Shown here: in pieces, positions 33,759 to 43,422 of the stretch
How the letters are laid out: each line of letters begins with the position of its first letter
How positions within the stretch are numbered: position 1 is the stretch's first letter
DNA from: Phytopseudomonas daroniae
Lineage (GTDB): Bacteria; Pseudomonadota; Gammaproteobacteria; Pseudomonadales; Pseudomonadaceae
NCBI RefSeq assembly: GCF_004327285.1
Contig: NZ_QJUI01000001.1
Coordinates: 248,001 to 312,000 of the forward strand
Direction of reading: 5' to 3'
DNA length: 64,000 nt
Notes under the pieces: model-generated
What the model was told of the DNA's origin: nothing
Databases searched by the model: none
The model's input: only the letters and a program-made list of their open reading frames with translations
Made by a program: the position numbers and the translations under genes

Positions 33759-34720
33759 TCCTCGAAGGCGAAACCGTGGCGCGCCTTGGTCTGGCGCACG
33801 GCATCGAGCACCGCTAGCAGGCAGTCGTCACGATAGCGTTCCAGCTCGGCAATGCTGCGCTGGCCCTGCTGCACGCTGGTGCCGGCGACCACGTCATCGA
33901 TCAGCGATTCGGTCAGTTCGGGTGCCTGCAGATAGGTCCAGGGCAGCTTCAGAGCGGGGCCGAACTGGGCCATGAAATGGCGCATGCCGGCGTCGCCGCC
34001 AGCCAGGGTGTAGGTCATGAAGGTACCCATGAACGACCAGCGCAGCCCGGCGCCAAAGCGGATCGCATCGTCGATCTCGCCGGTGCTGGCCACGCCATCG
34101 TTGACCAGGTGCAGCGCCTCACGCCATAGCGCTTCGAGCAGGCGGTCGGCGATAAAGCCCGGCACTTCCTTGCGCACGTGCAACGGGCGCATACCCAAAG
34201 CGCCGTAGATGGCGATGGCGGCCTGCACCGCGTCAGGCGCGGTGCGTTCGCCACCGACCACTTCCACCAGCGGCAGCAGGTACACCGGGTTGAAGGGATG
34301 GCCGACCACGCAGCGCTCCGGGTGCTGCGCTTCGGCATAGAACTCGCTGGGCAGCAGGCCCGAGGTACTGGAACCGATGATCACATCCGGCCGCGCAGCC
34401 ACACTGATCCGACCGTGCAGTTCGAGCTTGAGGTCGAGCCGCTCGGGCGCGCTCTCCTGGATGAAATCGGCATCGGCCACGCAGGCCTCGAGGTCGTCGA
34501 AAAAGCGCAAGCGCTCCATCGCGGCGCCCGGCGCCAGTCCCTGCTTCTGCAGCGCCGGCCAGGCGTTGGCAATGCGTGTCCGCAGCGCGGCCTCGGCGCC
34601 GGGCGCCGGATCCCAGGCATGCACGTCGAGGCCGTGGGCCAGGGCGCGGGCGACCCAACCGGCGCCAATCACGCCAGTGCCAAGGACGGCGAAGGTTTTG
34701 ACAGTGGTAACGAAAGACAT
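33755..34720 (-). CDS. cdhA: L-carnitine 3-dehydrogenase
   Basis: A 321-residue member of the 3-hydroxyacyl-CoA dehydrogenase family. The Rossmann motif [20 protein letters not shown] is at the N-terminus; [11 protein letters not shown] and [18 protein letters not shown] carry the conserved catalytic residues. It oxidises L-carnitine to 3-dehydrocarnitine with NAD+. It is in one operon with cdhC (upstream) and cdhB (overlapping). Confidence 0.9.
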   Translation of the reverse strand: MSFVTTVKTFAVLGTGVIGAGWVARALAHGLDVHAWDPAPGAEAALRTRIANAWPALQKQGLAPGAAMERLRFFDDLEACVADADFIQESAPERLDLKLELHGRISVAARPDVIIGSSTSGLLPSEFYAEAQHPERCVVGHPFNPVYLLPLVEVVGGERTAPDAVQAAIAIYGALGMRPLHVRKEVPGFIADRLLEALWREALHLVNDGVASTGEIDDAIRFGAGLRWSFMGTFMTYTLAGGDAGMRHFMAQFGPALKLPWTYLQAPELTESLIDDVVAGTSVQQGQRSIAELERYRDDCLLAVLDAVRQTKARHGFAFEE

Positions 34721-34741
34721 ATCAGGCTCCAGATCGCAGGC

Positions 34742-35626
34742 TCAACGAGGTTTGAGGCTCATCTTTTCGCGTCCTTCGGCCGGGCTCAGCACCCGCCCGC
34801 CAAGACGTTCGATGATCTCTACCGCACGCTCGACCAGCGAGCCGTTACTGGCCGGCACGCCCTTGTCCAGCCAGATGTTGTCTTCCAGGCCGACCCGCAC
34901 GTTGCCGCCTAGCAACATGGCCTGGGCAGCCATGGGCATCTGCATGCGACCGATACCGAAGCCGGCCCAGGTCAGACCCGCCGGCAGGTTGTCGACCATG
35001 GCCTTCATGGTCGCGGTATCCGCTGGTGCGCCCCAGGGAATGCCCAGGCATAGTTGGATCAGTGGGTCGTCCAGCAAGCCCTCCTTGATCATCTGCTTGG
35101 CGAACCACAGGTGGCCGGTGTCGAAGATTTCCAGCTCGGCCTTCACACCCAGCTCGGTGATGCGCTTGGCACCCGCACGCAGTTGTGCCGGAGTGGAGAC
35201 GTAGATGAAGTCGCCATCACCGAAATTCAGGGTGCCGCAATCCAGGGTGCAGATCTCCGGCAGCAGCTCCTCGATATGGGCCAGCCGAGTCAACGGCCCG
35301 ACCAGATCGGTGCCGGCACCGAACTCCAGCGGCTGCTCGCCCCGACCGATCTCCAGGTCGCCGCCCATGCCGGCGGTCAGGTTGATGATCACATCGGTGT
35401 CGCTCTCGCGGATGCGCTCGACCAACTCGCGATACAGCGCCACGTCGCGGCTCGGCTTGCCGGTCTGCGGGTCACGCACGTGACAGTGGGCAACGGTGGC
35501 GCCGGCCTTGGCGGCTTCGATGGCGGCATCGGCGATCTGCTTCGGCGTCACCGGAATGGCCGGATGGCGGCCCACGGTATCGCCAGCGCCGGTGACCGCG
35601 CAGGTGACGATGATTTCATGGTTCAC
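34742..35626 (-). CDS. cdhC: 3-dehydrocarnitine cleavage enzyme (BKACE family, DUF849)
   Basis: A 294-residue beta-keto acid cleavage enzyme. [16 protein letters not shown] begins a TIM barrel; [14 protein letters not shown] supplies the zinc-binding His pair, and [14 protein letters not shown] and [10 protein letters not shown] blocks follow. With acetyl-CoA it converts dehydrocarnitine to acetoacetate and betainyl-CoA. AAAGGAG lies 7 bases before the GTG at 35626; the ATG at 35680 lies upstream without a ribosome binding site. Confidence 0.9.
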   Translation of the reverse strand: MNHEIIVTCAVTGAGDTVGRHPAIPVTPKQIADAAIEAAKAGATVAHCHVRDPQTGKPSRDVALYRELVERIRESDTDVIINLTAGMGGDLEIGRGEQPLEFGAGTDLVGPLTRLAHIEELLPEICTLDCGTLNFGDGDFIYVSTPAQLRAGAKRITELGVKAELEIFDTGHLWFAKQMIKEGLLDDPLIQLCLGIPWGAPADTATMKAMVDNLPAGLTWAGFGIGRMQMPMAAQAMLLGGNVRVGLEDNIWLDKGVPASNGSLVERAVEIIERLGGRVLSPAEGREKMSLKPR

Positions 35627-35693
35627 GGTCGATCTCCTTTGTTCGGGACGAACGCCGCCCCCGCGCGCAGGCACGGTCACGGCAAGTTGAGTA

Positions 35694-36623
35694 TTAGTTT
35701 GCTAGCGCTTCGCTGGCCGGTTTGCCGTCGAAGGTGGTGACGCCTTCCAGCCAGCCGACGACTACCTGTGGATTGGCGGCAATCCACTCGCGGGCCACCT
35801 TGGCAGCCGGCTGACGATCCATGATCGGCTGCATAAGCTCCGCCTCCTGCTCACTGGTAAAGCGCAGGCTGGTCAACAAGCGGTTGGCATTCGGGCAGCG
35901 CTGGGCATAGTCCGGGGCAGTGACCGTGGATACGGTAGCGGCGCCGTCATTGGGGCCGAACACATCCTCGGTACCGGTCAGGTAGGTGATCGGCATCTGC
36001 AGGTTCATCGGGTGTGGTTTCCAGCCAAAGAACACCACCGGTTTCTCATTCCTCACCGCGCGCCCGACGGCAGCGAGCATGCCGGCTTCGCTGGACTCCA
36101 CCAATTTGAAATCACCGAGACCGAACTGGTTGCCGTCGATCATCTTCTGGATCGCCGTGTTGGCTCCGGAACCCGCCTCGATACCGTAGATCTTGCCATC
36201 CAGCTCGTCCTTGAAGCGGGCAATGTCGGCCAGGGTTTTCAGGCCCTTCTCGGCCGCGTAACCGGGTACGGCCAGCACTGCCACGGCATCGTCCAGCGAG
36301 GGCTGATCGGCCACCTTCACCGCGCCGGAGGCGAGGAAAGGCTTGATGTTGTCGTCCATGATCGGCTTCCAGTAGCCGAGAAAGGCGTCGACCTGGCCTT
36401 TCTGGATGCCGGCGAAGATGATCTGCTGCGACGCCTGCGTCTGGGTGGTCTGGTAACCAAGACCCTGCAGCAATTCGCTGGCTACGGCGGTGGTAGCAAC
36501 CACATCCGTCCAGCCAACGGCGCCGAGGCGGACGGTCTTGCAACTCTCCTCGTCGGCGGCCAGCAAGGGTGAGCTGAATAAGGTAAAGGTGCAGCAAGCT
36601 GCGAACGCAGTGAGCGCTTTCAT
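35694..36623 (-). CDS. caiX: Carnitine-binding periplasmic protein
   Basis: A 309-residue OpuAC/ProX-type substrate-binding protein. Residues 1-23 are a signal peptide ([15 protein letters not shown]); the mature part has [26 protein letters not shown] and the aromatic residues that cage quaternary amines (for example [11 protein letters not shown]). In Pseudomonas CaiX delivers carnitine to the choline/betaine ABC transporter encoded elsewhere. GGAG precedes the start at 36623. It heads the cdhC-cdhA-cdhB transcript and is divergent from cdhR. Confidence 0.88.
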   Translation of the reverse strand: MKALTAFAACCTFTLFSSPLLAADEESCKTVRLGAVGWTDVVATTAVASELLQGLGYQTTQTQASQQIIFAGIQKGQVDAFLGYWKPIMDDNIKPFLASGAVKVADQPSLDDAVAVLAVPGYAAEKGLKTLADIARFKDELDGKIYGIEAGSGANTAIQKMIDGNQFGLGDFKLVESSEAGMLAAVGRAVRNEKPVVFFGWKPHPMNLQMPITYLTGTEDVFGPNDGAATVSTVTAPDYAQRCPNANRLLTSLRFTSEQEAELMQPIMDRQPAAKVAREWIAANPQVVVGWLEGVTTFDGKPASEALAN

Positions 36624-36815
36624 AATGGGGCTCCTCAACGGTTTCGTGTCGTTCTTAGTACCGTGTGACCGGAACAACGAAGTTCCGATGAGTCCACCTT
36701 ACGCAGTTGCCGGGCAATCAATTCGAACTATATCGACATAAAAAAGGATCATAACGACTTGATCCATCGGCGTACCTGCCGTTAGATGCGGACTCCACAC
36801 GCGGGGGATTCCGCC

Positions 36816-37778
36816 ATGTCGCACAGCTTCTGCTTTCTCCTGCTGCCCGGTTTTTCGATGATGGGGCTGATGTCTGCCATCGAGCCGTTGCGGGTCGCCA
36901 ATCGCTTTCACGCCCCGCACTACAGCTGGCGCCTGCTCAGTGACGATGGCCAGGCCGTGCAGGCCAGCAACGGCATGTCGCTCAATGTCGACGGCGCCCT
37001 GGACGGCGCCTTGACGGACACCAGCCTGTTCGTGGTTGCCGGCTTCGACCCGCTGGCAGGTTTCACGGCGCAGCTGGCGAGCCGCCTGCGTCGGGCGGAG
37101 CGAGAATGCCGGGTATTGGGCGGCATCGACACTGGCAGCTTCGTGCTGGCCGAAGCCGGGCTGCTGGAACCACGCCAACGCTTCACCCTGCACTGGGAAG
37201 CGCTGGATGCCTTTCGCGAACGTTATCCACAGCTGCAACCGACCCAGGAGCTGTTCGAGATCGATGGCCAGCGCATCACCAGTGCCGGCGGCACCAGCAG
37301 CCTCGACCTGATGCTCGGGCTGATCGGCCGCGACCATGGCGAGCCGCTTTCGATCCAGGTGTCCGAGCAGTTCGTGCTTGGGCGCATTCGCACGCGCCTC
37401 GATCACCAGCGCATGCAGATCACCAGCCGCTACGGTATTCATAACCGCAAGCTGGTACAGGTAGTTGGTGAGATGGAACGCAGTACCGAAGCGCCCCGCT
37501 CGCCGGGTGAACTGGCCAGCGCGGTCGGTATCACTCCACGGCAGTTGGAGCGCCTGTTTCGTCAGCACCTGAGCACCACTCCCGTCACCTTCTATCTTGG
37601 CGTGCGCCTGGACAAGGCGCGCCAGCTGCTGCGCCAGAGCGACATGAGCGTGCTCGAGGTGGCGTTGGCCTGCGGTTTCGAGTCGGCGTCCTACTTCGCC
37701 CGCCGCTACCGCGCCCGCTTCGCCGTCAGCCCCCGTGAGGACAGACACGAAGCGGCACCACCCACCCTACGACCGTGA
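36816..37778 (+). CDS. cdhR: Carnitine-responsive AraC-type regulator with GATase1-like domain
   Basis: A 320-residue regulator: an N-terminal glutamine-amidotransferase-like sensor domain (FCFLLLPGFSMMGLMSAIEPLR, about 1-180) and a C-terminal AraC helix-turn-helix pair (RSPGELASAVGITPRQLERLFRQH; SVLEVALACGFESASYFARRYR). CdhR is related to GbdR and activates the carnitine genes divergently transcribed from the 190-bp gap. The GGGGGA ribosome binding site selects the ATG at 36816 over 36786. Confidence 0.9.
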   Translation: MSHSFCFLLLPGFSMMGLMSAIEPLRVANRFHAPHYSWRLLSDDGQAVQASNGMSLNVDGALDGALTDTSLFVVAGFDPLAGFTAQLASRLRRAERECRVLGGIDTGSFVLAEAGLLEPRQRFTLHWEALDAFRERYPQLQPTQELFEIDGQRITSAGGTSSLDLMLGLIGRDHGEPLSIQVSEQFVLGRIRTRLDHQRMQITSRYGIHNRKLVQVVGEMERSTEAPRSPGELASAVGITPRQLERLFRQHLSTTPVTFYLGVRLDKARQLLRQSDMSVLEVALACGFESASYFARRYRARFAVSPREDRHEAAPPTLRP

Positions 37779-37798
37779 AAAGGCGAAAGCGGACGGTC

Positions 37799-37985
37799 GC
37801 AGGATGGGTGAACCCCATCGGTAATTGATGGGTTTCACCCATCCTGCCGAGGTCGCGGCGGGCTGTGGACGGCGCTTCACCTACTACGCGGCCCGACCCG
37901 TCCACCGCTCTACGATCGCATGGTGATGAAAAGAGCGTCAGCTACGCGCCCCGATCCACCCTACGTCTGCTTACGCCTTGCTCCA
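37799..37985. repeat. Hairpin repeat followed by GGTGGACGGCGCTT-type repeats
   Basis: 37799-37847 is a near-perfect hairpin of the GTAGGATGGGTGAAAC family (CAGGATGGGTGAACCCCATC / GATGGGTTTCACCCATCCTG). 37861-37985 carries two degenerate copies of the GTGGACGACGCTT...GATCCACCCTACGTCTGC repeat. They fill the gap between cdhR and hslV; the hslV promoter must lie in the last 140 bp. Confidence 0.65.
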
Positions 37986-38128
37986 GCCACCCGTCACGAA
38001 ACGGCGGCCAGCCAAGTCCAGCCATCAGGCGGGGTAGTTTTCCTACCGTTCACGCCATTCGGCTTGAACCTCACGCAATCTATCCCCATATAACAGGTCA
38101 ACCCCGGAGCTGCCGAAGGAGCACGCCC

Positions 38129-38665
38129 TTGACTACCATCGTTTCAGTCCGCCGCCACGGTAAAGTCGTCATGGGTGGCGACGGCCAGGTTTCCCTCGGC
38201 AATACCGTGATGAAAGGCAATGCGAAAAAAGTTCGCCGCCTGTACCACGGTCAGGTCATCGCCGGTTTCGCCGGTGCCACCGCCGATGCCTTCACCCTGT
38301 TCGAACGTTTCGAGTCGCAACTGGAAAGACACCAGGGCCATCTGGTACGCGCCGCCGTCGAACTGGCCAAGGACTGGCGTACCGACCGCTCCCTGAGCCG
38401 TCTGGAAGCCATGCTGGCCGTGGCCAACAAGGACGCCTCACTGATCATCACCGGCAATGGTGACGTGGTCGAACCCGAGCACGGTTTGATCGCCATGGGC
38501 TCCGGTGGCGGCTTCGCCCAGGCCGCGGCCCTGGCGCTGCTGCAGAAAGGCAGCGACGAGCTCGACGCGCGCGAGATCGCCGAAACCGCCTTGAGAATCG
38601 CCGGTTCCATCTGCGTCTTCACCAATCAGAATCTGACCATCGAGGAGCTGGACTCGGCTATCTGA
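38129..38665 (+). CDS. hslV: ATP-dependent protease subunit HslV
   Basis: A 178-residue threonine protease of the HslVU (ClpQY) complex. It starts from TTG with AAGGAG 7 bases upstream, and the sequence begins (M)[19 protein letters not shown], placing the catalytic threonine at residue 2 after Met removal. The later [16 protein letters not shown] block is typical. It forms a heat-shock operon with hslU 25 bp downstream. Confidence 0.95.
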   Translation: MTTIVSVRRHGKVVMGGDGQVSLGNTVMKGNAKKVRRLYHGQVIAGFAGATADAFTLFERFESQLERHQGHLVRAAVELAKDWRTDRSLSRLEAMLAVANKDASLIITGNGDVVEPEHGLIAMGSGGGFAQAAALALLQKGSDELDAREIAETALRIAGSICVFTNQNLTIEELDSAI

Positions 38666-38690
38666 GCCCAGTCCTGATCGGAGCCCGCTC

Positions 38691-40028
38691 ATGTCCATGA
38701 CACCCCGCGAGATCGTCCACGAACTCAACCGCCACATCATCGGCCAGGATGACGCCAAACGCGCCGTGGCCATCGCCCTGCGCAATCGCTGGCGGCGCAT
38801 GCAACTGCCGCTCGACCTGCGCGCCGAAGTGACGCCCAAGAACATCCTGATGATCGGCCCGACCGGGGTCGGCAAGACCGAGATCGCCCGTCGCCTGGCC
38901 AAGCTGGCCAATGCGCCCTTCCTGAAAGTGGAAGCCACCAAGTTCACCGAGGTCGGCTACGTCGGCCGTGACGTGGAGTCGATCATTCGTGACCTGGCCG
39001 ACGCCGCCGTGAAGATGCTCCGCGAGCAGGAAATCCTGCGCGTGCGTCATCGCGCCGAAGACGCCGCCGAAGACCGCATTCTCGATGCCCTGCTGCCGCC
39101 GGCACGCAATGGTTTTGCCGAGGAAGCGGCGTCGGGCGATTCCAATACCCGTCAGCTGTTCCGCAAGCGCCTGCGTGAAGGCCAGCTGGATGACAAGGAA
39201 ATCGAGATCGAAGTGGCCGACAGCCCCGCCGGTATCGAAATCATGACCCCGCCTGGCATGGAAGAAATGACCAGCCAGCTGCAGAACCTGTTCTCCAACA
39301 TGGGCAAGGGCAAGAAAAAGAGCCGCAAGCTCAAGGTCAAGGACGCGCTGAAGCTGGTGCGCGAAGAAGAAGCCGGGCGCCTGGTCAACGAGGAAGAACT
39401 CAAGGCCAAGGCCCTTGAGGCCGTCGAGCAGCACGGCATCGTGTTCATCGACGAAATCGACAAGGTGGCCAAGCGCGCCAACGCTGGCGGTGCCGACGTT
39501 TCCCGCGAAGGCGTACAGCGCGACCTGCTGCCGCTGATCGAGGGCTGCACCGTCAACACCAAGCTGGGCATGGTCAAGACCGACCACATCCTGTTCATCG
39601 CATCCGGTGCTTTCCATCTCAGCAAGCCGAGCGATCTGGTGCCGGAACTGCAGGGGCGCCTGCCGATCCGTGTCGAGCTCAAGGCGCTGTCGCCGGAAGA
39701 TTTCGAACGCATCCTCAGCGAACCCCACGCCTCGCTCACCGAGCAGTATGTGGCACTGCTGCAGACCGAAGGCCTGGGCGTGGAATTTGCCGAAGACGGC
39801 ATCAAGCGTCTGGCCGAGATCGCCTGGCAGGTCAACGAGAAGACCGAGAACATCGGCGCCCGTCGCCTGCACACCCTGCTGGAACGTCTGCTGGAGGAGG
39901 TATCCTTCAGTGCCGGCGATCTGGCTGGCCAGCAGAATGGCGAGGTCATCCGTATCGATGCGGCCTACGTCAACAGCCACCTCGGCGAGCTGGCGGAAGA
40001 CGAAGACCTGTCGCGCTATATCCTCTGA
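38691..40028 (+). CDS. hslU: HslU ATPase of the HslVU protease
   Basis: A 445-residue AAA+ unfoldase. Walker A is GPTGVGKTE, Walker B is [10 protein letters not shown], and an intermediate domain spans roughly residues 105-240. The C-terminal EDLSRYIL tail is the segment that activates HslV. Length and sequence are standard. Confidence 0.96.
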   Translation: MSMTPREIVHELNRHIIGQDDAKRAVAIALRNRWRRMQLPLDLRAEVTPKNILMIGPTGVGKTEIARRLAKLANAPFLKVEATKFTEVGYVGRDVESIIRDLADAAVKMLREQEILRVRHRAEDAAEDRILDALLPPARNGFAEEAASGDSNTRQLFRKRLREGQLDDKEIEIEVADSPAGIEIMTPPGMEEMTSQLQNLFSNMGKGKKKSRKLKVKDALKLVREEEAGRLVNEEELKAKALEAVEQHGIVFIDEIDKVAKRANAGGADVSREGVQRDLLPLIEGCTVNTKLGMVKTDHILFIASGAFHLSKPSDLVPELQGRLPIRVELKALSPEDFERILSEPHASLTEQYVALLQTEGLGVEFAEDGIKRLAEIAWQVNEKTENIGARRLHTLLERLLEEVSFSAGDLAGQQNGEVIRIDAAYVNSHLGELAEDEDLSRYIL

Positions 40029-40041
40029 GAGCAGCGGCAAG

Positions 40042-40120
40042 CGGTAAGCCACAAGCGTCAAGCCAAGAGCGGCCTGCTTTTGACTCCAGCTTGTAGCTTG
40101 CCACTTGCGGCTTGGAGCTA
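40042..40120. repeat. AAGC-rich inverted repeat before the DUF971 gene
   Basis: An AAGCGGTAAGCCACAAGCGTC arm faces a GCTTGTAGCTTGCCACTTGC arm, forming a long imperfect hairpin. A shorter relative occurs at 12068-12096. It may attenuate read-through from hslU. Confidence 0.55.
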
Positions 40121-40122
40121 GC

Positions 40123-40494
40123 ATGCGTATCCCCACCTCGATCAAGCTGCACAAGGCGTCTCGCACGCTGGAACTGCAATACGGCAACGACAGCTACAAG
40201 CTGCCGGCCGAGTTTCTGCGCGTGCACTCGCCATCGGCCGAGGTGCAAGGGCATGGCAAACCGATTCTGCAGACGGGAAAACTCAATGTCGCGCTGATCG
40301 GCATCGAACCCGCTGGCAATTATGCCCTCAAGCTGACCTTCGACGACGGCCACGACAGTGGGCTGTTCAGTTGGGACTACCTCCATCAACTGGCGCTACG
40401 CCAGGACGAACTGTGGCGTGACTATCTAGCCGCCCTCGCTGCCGCCGGCAAATCCCGCGACCCCGACGAATCGATAGTGCGTCTGATGCTCTGA
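40123..40494 (+). CDS. DUF971 (gamma-butyrobetaine hydroxylase N-terminal-like) protein
   Basis: A 123-residue protein of the DUF971 family, a small fold related to the N-terminal domain of gamma-butyrobetaine hydroxylase; some relatives act in iron-sulfur or Mrp-linked contexts. Visible blocks are LQYGNDSYKLPAEFLRVHSPSAE and YALKLTFDDGHDSGLFSWDYLHQL. The ATG at 40123 has GGAG before it. It sits between hslU and phaC1, the usual Pseudomonas position. Biochemical role unknown. Confidence 0.85.
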   Translation: MRIPTSIKLHKASRTLELQYGNDSYKLPAEFLRVHSPSAEVQGHGKPILQTGKLNVALIGIEPAGNYALKLTFDDGHDSGLFSWDYLHQLALRQDELWRDYLAALAAAGKSRDPDESIVRLML

Positions 40495-40701
40495 CGCACC
40501 TGCGATCAACGCTACTCTCTCACCGCTACTGGCCCAACTTGCGCTAACGTCTAAACTCGGGTGAGCAAAGTAATTCAGGTTCACCCGCCATCCTCTGGAT
40601 GCCGCAAACGCCACTACCACTGCCACCGCAAACCTCGACAGCTACAGCGCCGTTGCCCGCAAGGAACGTCTGCCCGTCGTGGGGAAAAGGGAGCGTTGTC
40701 G
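40495..40701 (+). promoter_or_regulatory. phaC1 upstream region
   Basis: A 207-bp gap expected to hold the phaC1 promoter and the PhaD-responsive control site. A GG/GC pair near 40530-40541 looks like sigma-54 at first sight, but its spacing is two bases short. No firm promoter assignment was made. Confidence 0.35.
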
Positions 40702-42381
40702 ATGAGTGAAAAGCAGAACGATGACCTGACGTACAAGCCGTCGAAAAGCACCATGGGGCTCAACCCGGTCATCGGCATACGCGGCAGGGATCTGCTCACT
40801 TCCGCCCGCCTGGTACTGACCCAGGCCATCCGCCAGCCCCTGCACAGCGCCCGCCATGTAGCGCACTTCGGCGTCGAGATGAAGAATGTGCTGCTCGGCC
40901 AGTCGCAGCTGCAACCCGATGACAATGACCGCCGCTTCAACGATCCGGCATGGAGCCAGAATCCGCTCTACCGCCGCTACCTGCAAACCTACCTGGCCTG
41001 GCGCAAGGAGTTGCACGACTGGGTCGAACACAGCTCGCTGTCCGAGCAGGATGTCAGTCGCGGCCACTTCGTCATCAACCTGATGACCGAAGCCATGGCA
41101 CCGAGCAACACCATGGCCAATCCGGCAGCGGTCAAACGCTTCTTCGAAACCGGCGGCAAGAGTCTGCTCGACGGTCTCTCGCACATGGCCAAGGATCTGG
41201 TGAACAACGGCGGCATGCCCAGCCAGGTCAACATGAAGGCCTTCGAGGTTGGCAAGAACGTCGCCACCACCGAAGGCGCCGTGGTATTTCGCAACGATGT
41301 GCTGGAGCTGATCCAGTATCGTCCGGTTACCGAGCAGGTCTTCAAGCGGCCGTTGCTGGTGGTACCACCACAGATCAACAAATACTACGTGTTCGACCTG
41401 TCGCCCGAAAAAAGCCTGGCGCGCTTTCTGCTGCGCAACCATGTGCAGACCTTCATCGTCAGTTGGCGCAACCCGACCAAGGCACAGCGCGAATGGGGTC
41501 TGTCGACCTATATCGAGGCGCTCAAGGAAGCCGTCGAGGTAGTCTGCGCGATTACCGGCAGCACCGACCTGAACGTGCTCGGCGCCTGCTCCGGCGGCGC
41601 CACCACCGCCTCGTTGCTGGGCCATTACGCAGCTCTGGGCGAACACAGGATTCATGCCCAGACGCTGCTGGTCAGCGTGCTGGATACCCGGCTCGACAGC
41701 CAGTTCGCGCTGTTCGCCGACGAGCAGACTCTGGAAGCGGCCAAGCGCCGCTCCTATCAGGCCGGCGTGCTGGAAGGCAGCGACATGGCCAAGGTATTCG
41801 CCTGGATGCGCCCCAATGACCTGATCTGGAATTACTGGGTCAACAACTACCTGCTCGGCAACGAGCCGCCGGTGTTCGACATTCTCTACTGGAACAACGA
41901 CACCACGCGCCTGCCAGCCGCCTTGCACGGCGAATTCATCGAGATGTTCCAGACCAATCCGCTGACCCGCGCGGGTGGCCTCGAAGTGTGCGGCACACCG
42001 GTCGACCTCGGCCAGGTGACCTGCGACGCTTACGTGGTGGCGGGCAGCAACGACCACATCACTCCGTGGACATCCTGCTACAAGTCGGCCCGGCTGTTCG
42101 GCGGCCAGTGCGAATTCGTGCTGTCCAGCAGCGGCCACATCCAGAGTATCCTCAACCCGCCAGGCAATCCCAAGGCGCGTTACATGACCAATCCCGACAT
42201 GCCGACCGACCCCAAGGCCTGGCAGGAAGACGCGACCAAGCACACCGATTCCTGGTGGCTGCATTGGCAGAAATGGCTGGTCGCTCGCTCCGGGGAAAGC
42301 AAGAAGGCACCGAGCAAGCTGGGCAACAAGCGCTATCCCTCCGGCGAGGCCGCGCCTGGCACCTATGTCCACGAACGCTGA
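40702..42381 (+). CDS. phaC1: Class II poly(3-hydroxyalkanoate) synthase 1
   Basis: A 559-residue medium-chain-length PHA synthase. The lipase-like box GACSGG places the nucleophile at C296; the Asp-containing SNDHITPW and His-containing SGHIQSILNPPGNPK blocks complete the triad. It polymerises 3-hydroxyacyl-CoA on the PHA granule surface. The ATG at 40702 gives the same length as known P. aeruginosa PhaC1. It is first of phaC1-phaZ-phaC2-phaD. Confidence 0.96.
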   Translation: MSEKQNDDLTYKPSKSTMGLNPVIGIRGRDLLTSARLVLTQAIRQPLHSARHVAHFGVEMKNVLLGQSQLQPDDNDRRFNDPAWSQNPLYRRYLQTYLAWRKELHDWVEHSSLSEQDVSRGHFVINLMTEAMAPSNTMANPAAVKRFFETGGKSLLDGLSHMAKDLVNNGGMPSQVNMKAFEVGKNVATTEGAVVFRNDVLELIQYRPVTEQVFKRPLLVVPPQINKYYVFDLSPEKSLARFLLRNHVQTFIVSWRNPTKAQREWGLSTYIEALKEAVEVVCAITGSTDLNVLGACSGGATTASLLGHYAALGEHRIHAQTLLVSVLDTRLDSQFALFADEQTLEAAKRRSYQAGVLEGSDMAKVFAWMRPNDLIWNYWVNNYLLGNEPPVFDILYWNNDTTRLPAALHGEFIEMFQTNPLTRAGGLEVCGTPVDLGQVTCDAYVVAGSNDHITPWTSCYKSARLFGGQCEFVLSSSGHIQSILNPPGNPKARYMTNPDMPTDPKAWQEDATKHTDSWWLHWQKWLVARSGESKKAPSKLGNKRYPSGEAAPGTYVHER

Positions 42382-42449
42382 ACGATAGGTTACCGCGATG
42401 GCCTGCCCGGGCGAGGTCACCGGCGACGATCACTGACAGAGGTTGCCAC

Positions 42450-43313
42450 ATGTCACTATCCTTCGTGTTCCGCACCATCGCCCTGGATGGTCAGACCATC
42501 CGTACCGCCGTGCGGGCCGGCAGCCCCGACAAGGTGCCGCTGCTGATCTTCAACGGCATCGGTGCCAACCTCGAGTTGGTGATGCCCTTCGTCCGCGCGC
42601 TGGACAAGGATCTGGAAATCATCGCCTTCGACGTTCCCGGCGTAGGCGGTTCCTCTACACCGAGCATCCCCTACCGGTTCCCCGGCCTGGCCAAGCTGGC
42701 CGCCCGCATGCTCGATTACCTGGACTACGGCCAGGTCAATGTCATCGGTGTGTCCTGGGGTGGCGCCCTGGCTCAGCAATTCGCCCGCGATTACCCGGAG
42801 CGCTGCAAGAAGCTGGTGCTGGCGGCGACGTCCGCCGGCGCGGTGATGATTCCGGGCAAGCCCAGGGTGCTCTGGCGTATGGCAAGCCCTCGCCGCTACC
42901 TGCAACCGTCCTATGGCGTGCATATCGCCGCAGACATTTACGGCGGCGCTTTCCGCCGCGATCCCAAGCTCGCCCTGGCCCATGCCAGCAAGGTGCGCTC
43001 GGGCGGCAAGCTGGGTTACTACTGGCAACTGTTCGCCGGCATGGGCTGGACCAGCATCCACTGGCTGCACAAGATCCGCCAACCGACGCTGGTGCTGGCC
43101 GGCGACGATGACCCGATCATTCCACTGCTCAACATGCGCCTGCTGGCCTGGCGCATTCCCAACTCCGAACTGCACGTGATCGACGACGGCCACCTGTTTC
43201 TGGTGACCCGGGCCGAGGTGGTGGCGCCGATCATCATGAAATTTCTCGCCGAGGAGCGGCAACCCGCCGTGATGCACCCGCAAAACGTCACGGTGGTTCG
43301 CGGCCAGCCGTAA
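42450..43313 (+). CDS. phaZ: Intracellular PHA depolymerase
   Basis: A 287-residue alpha/beta hydrolase. The nucleophile is S102 in GVSWGG; the acid is in GDDDP and the histidine in DDGHLFLV. It degrades stored medium-chain PHA. The ATG at 42450 follows an AGAGG-type ribosome binding site. It lies between the two synthase genes, the standard order. Confidence 0.94.
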   Translation: MSLSFVFRTIALDGQTIRTAVRAGSPDKVPLLIFNGIGANLELVMPFVRALDKDLEIIAFDVPGVGGSSTPSIPYRFPGLAKLAARMLDYLDYGQVNVIGVSWGGALAQQFARDYPERCKKLVLAATSAGAVMIPGKPRVLWRMASPRRYLQPSYGVHIAADIYGGAFRRDPKLALAHASKVRSGGKLGYYWQLFAGMGWTSIHWLHKIRQPTLVLAGDDDPIIPLLNMRLLAWRIPNSELHVIDDGHLFLVTRAEVVAPIIMKFLAEERQPAVMHPQNVTVVRGQP

Positions 43314-43422
43314 CGCCCAGGGCAGGAAAGGTAACGCGTCGGCATTCCTGTACTACTGTGAAGAGTCGGATGGTGCCATTGCCATTGATCAATCAGCAGA
43401 GCCCAGACAACGGAGTGTTGCC

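Noticed and set aside
38658..40187. 509-residue minus-strand frame opposite hslU
   Set aside because: Shadow frame opposite a certain gene; no motif.
40528..40545. Sigma-54 promoter (TGGC...TTGC) before phaC1
   Set aside because: The GG-to-GC spacing is two bases too short for sigma-54 recognition.
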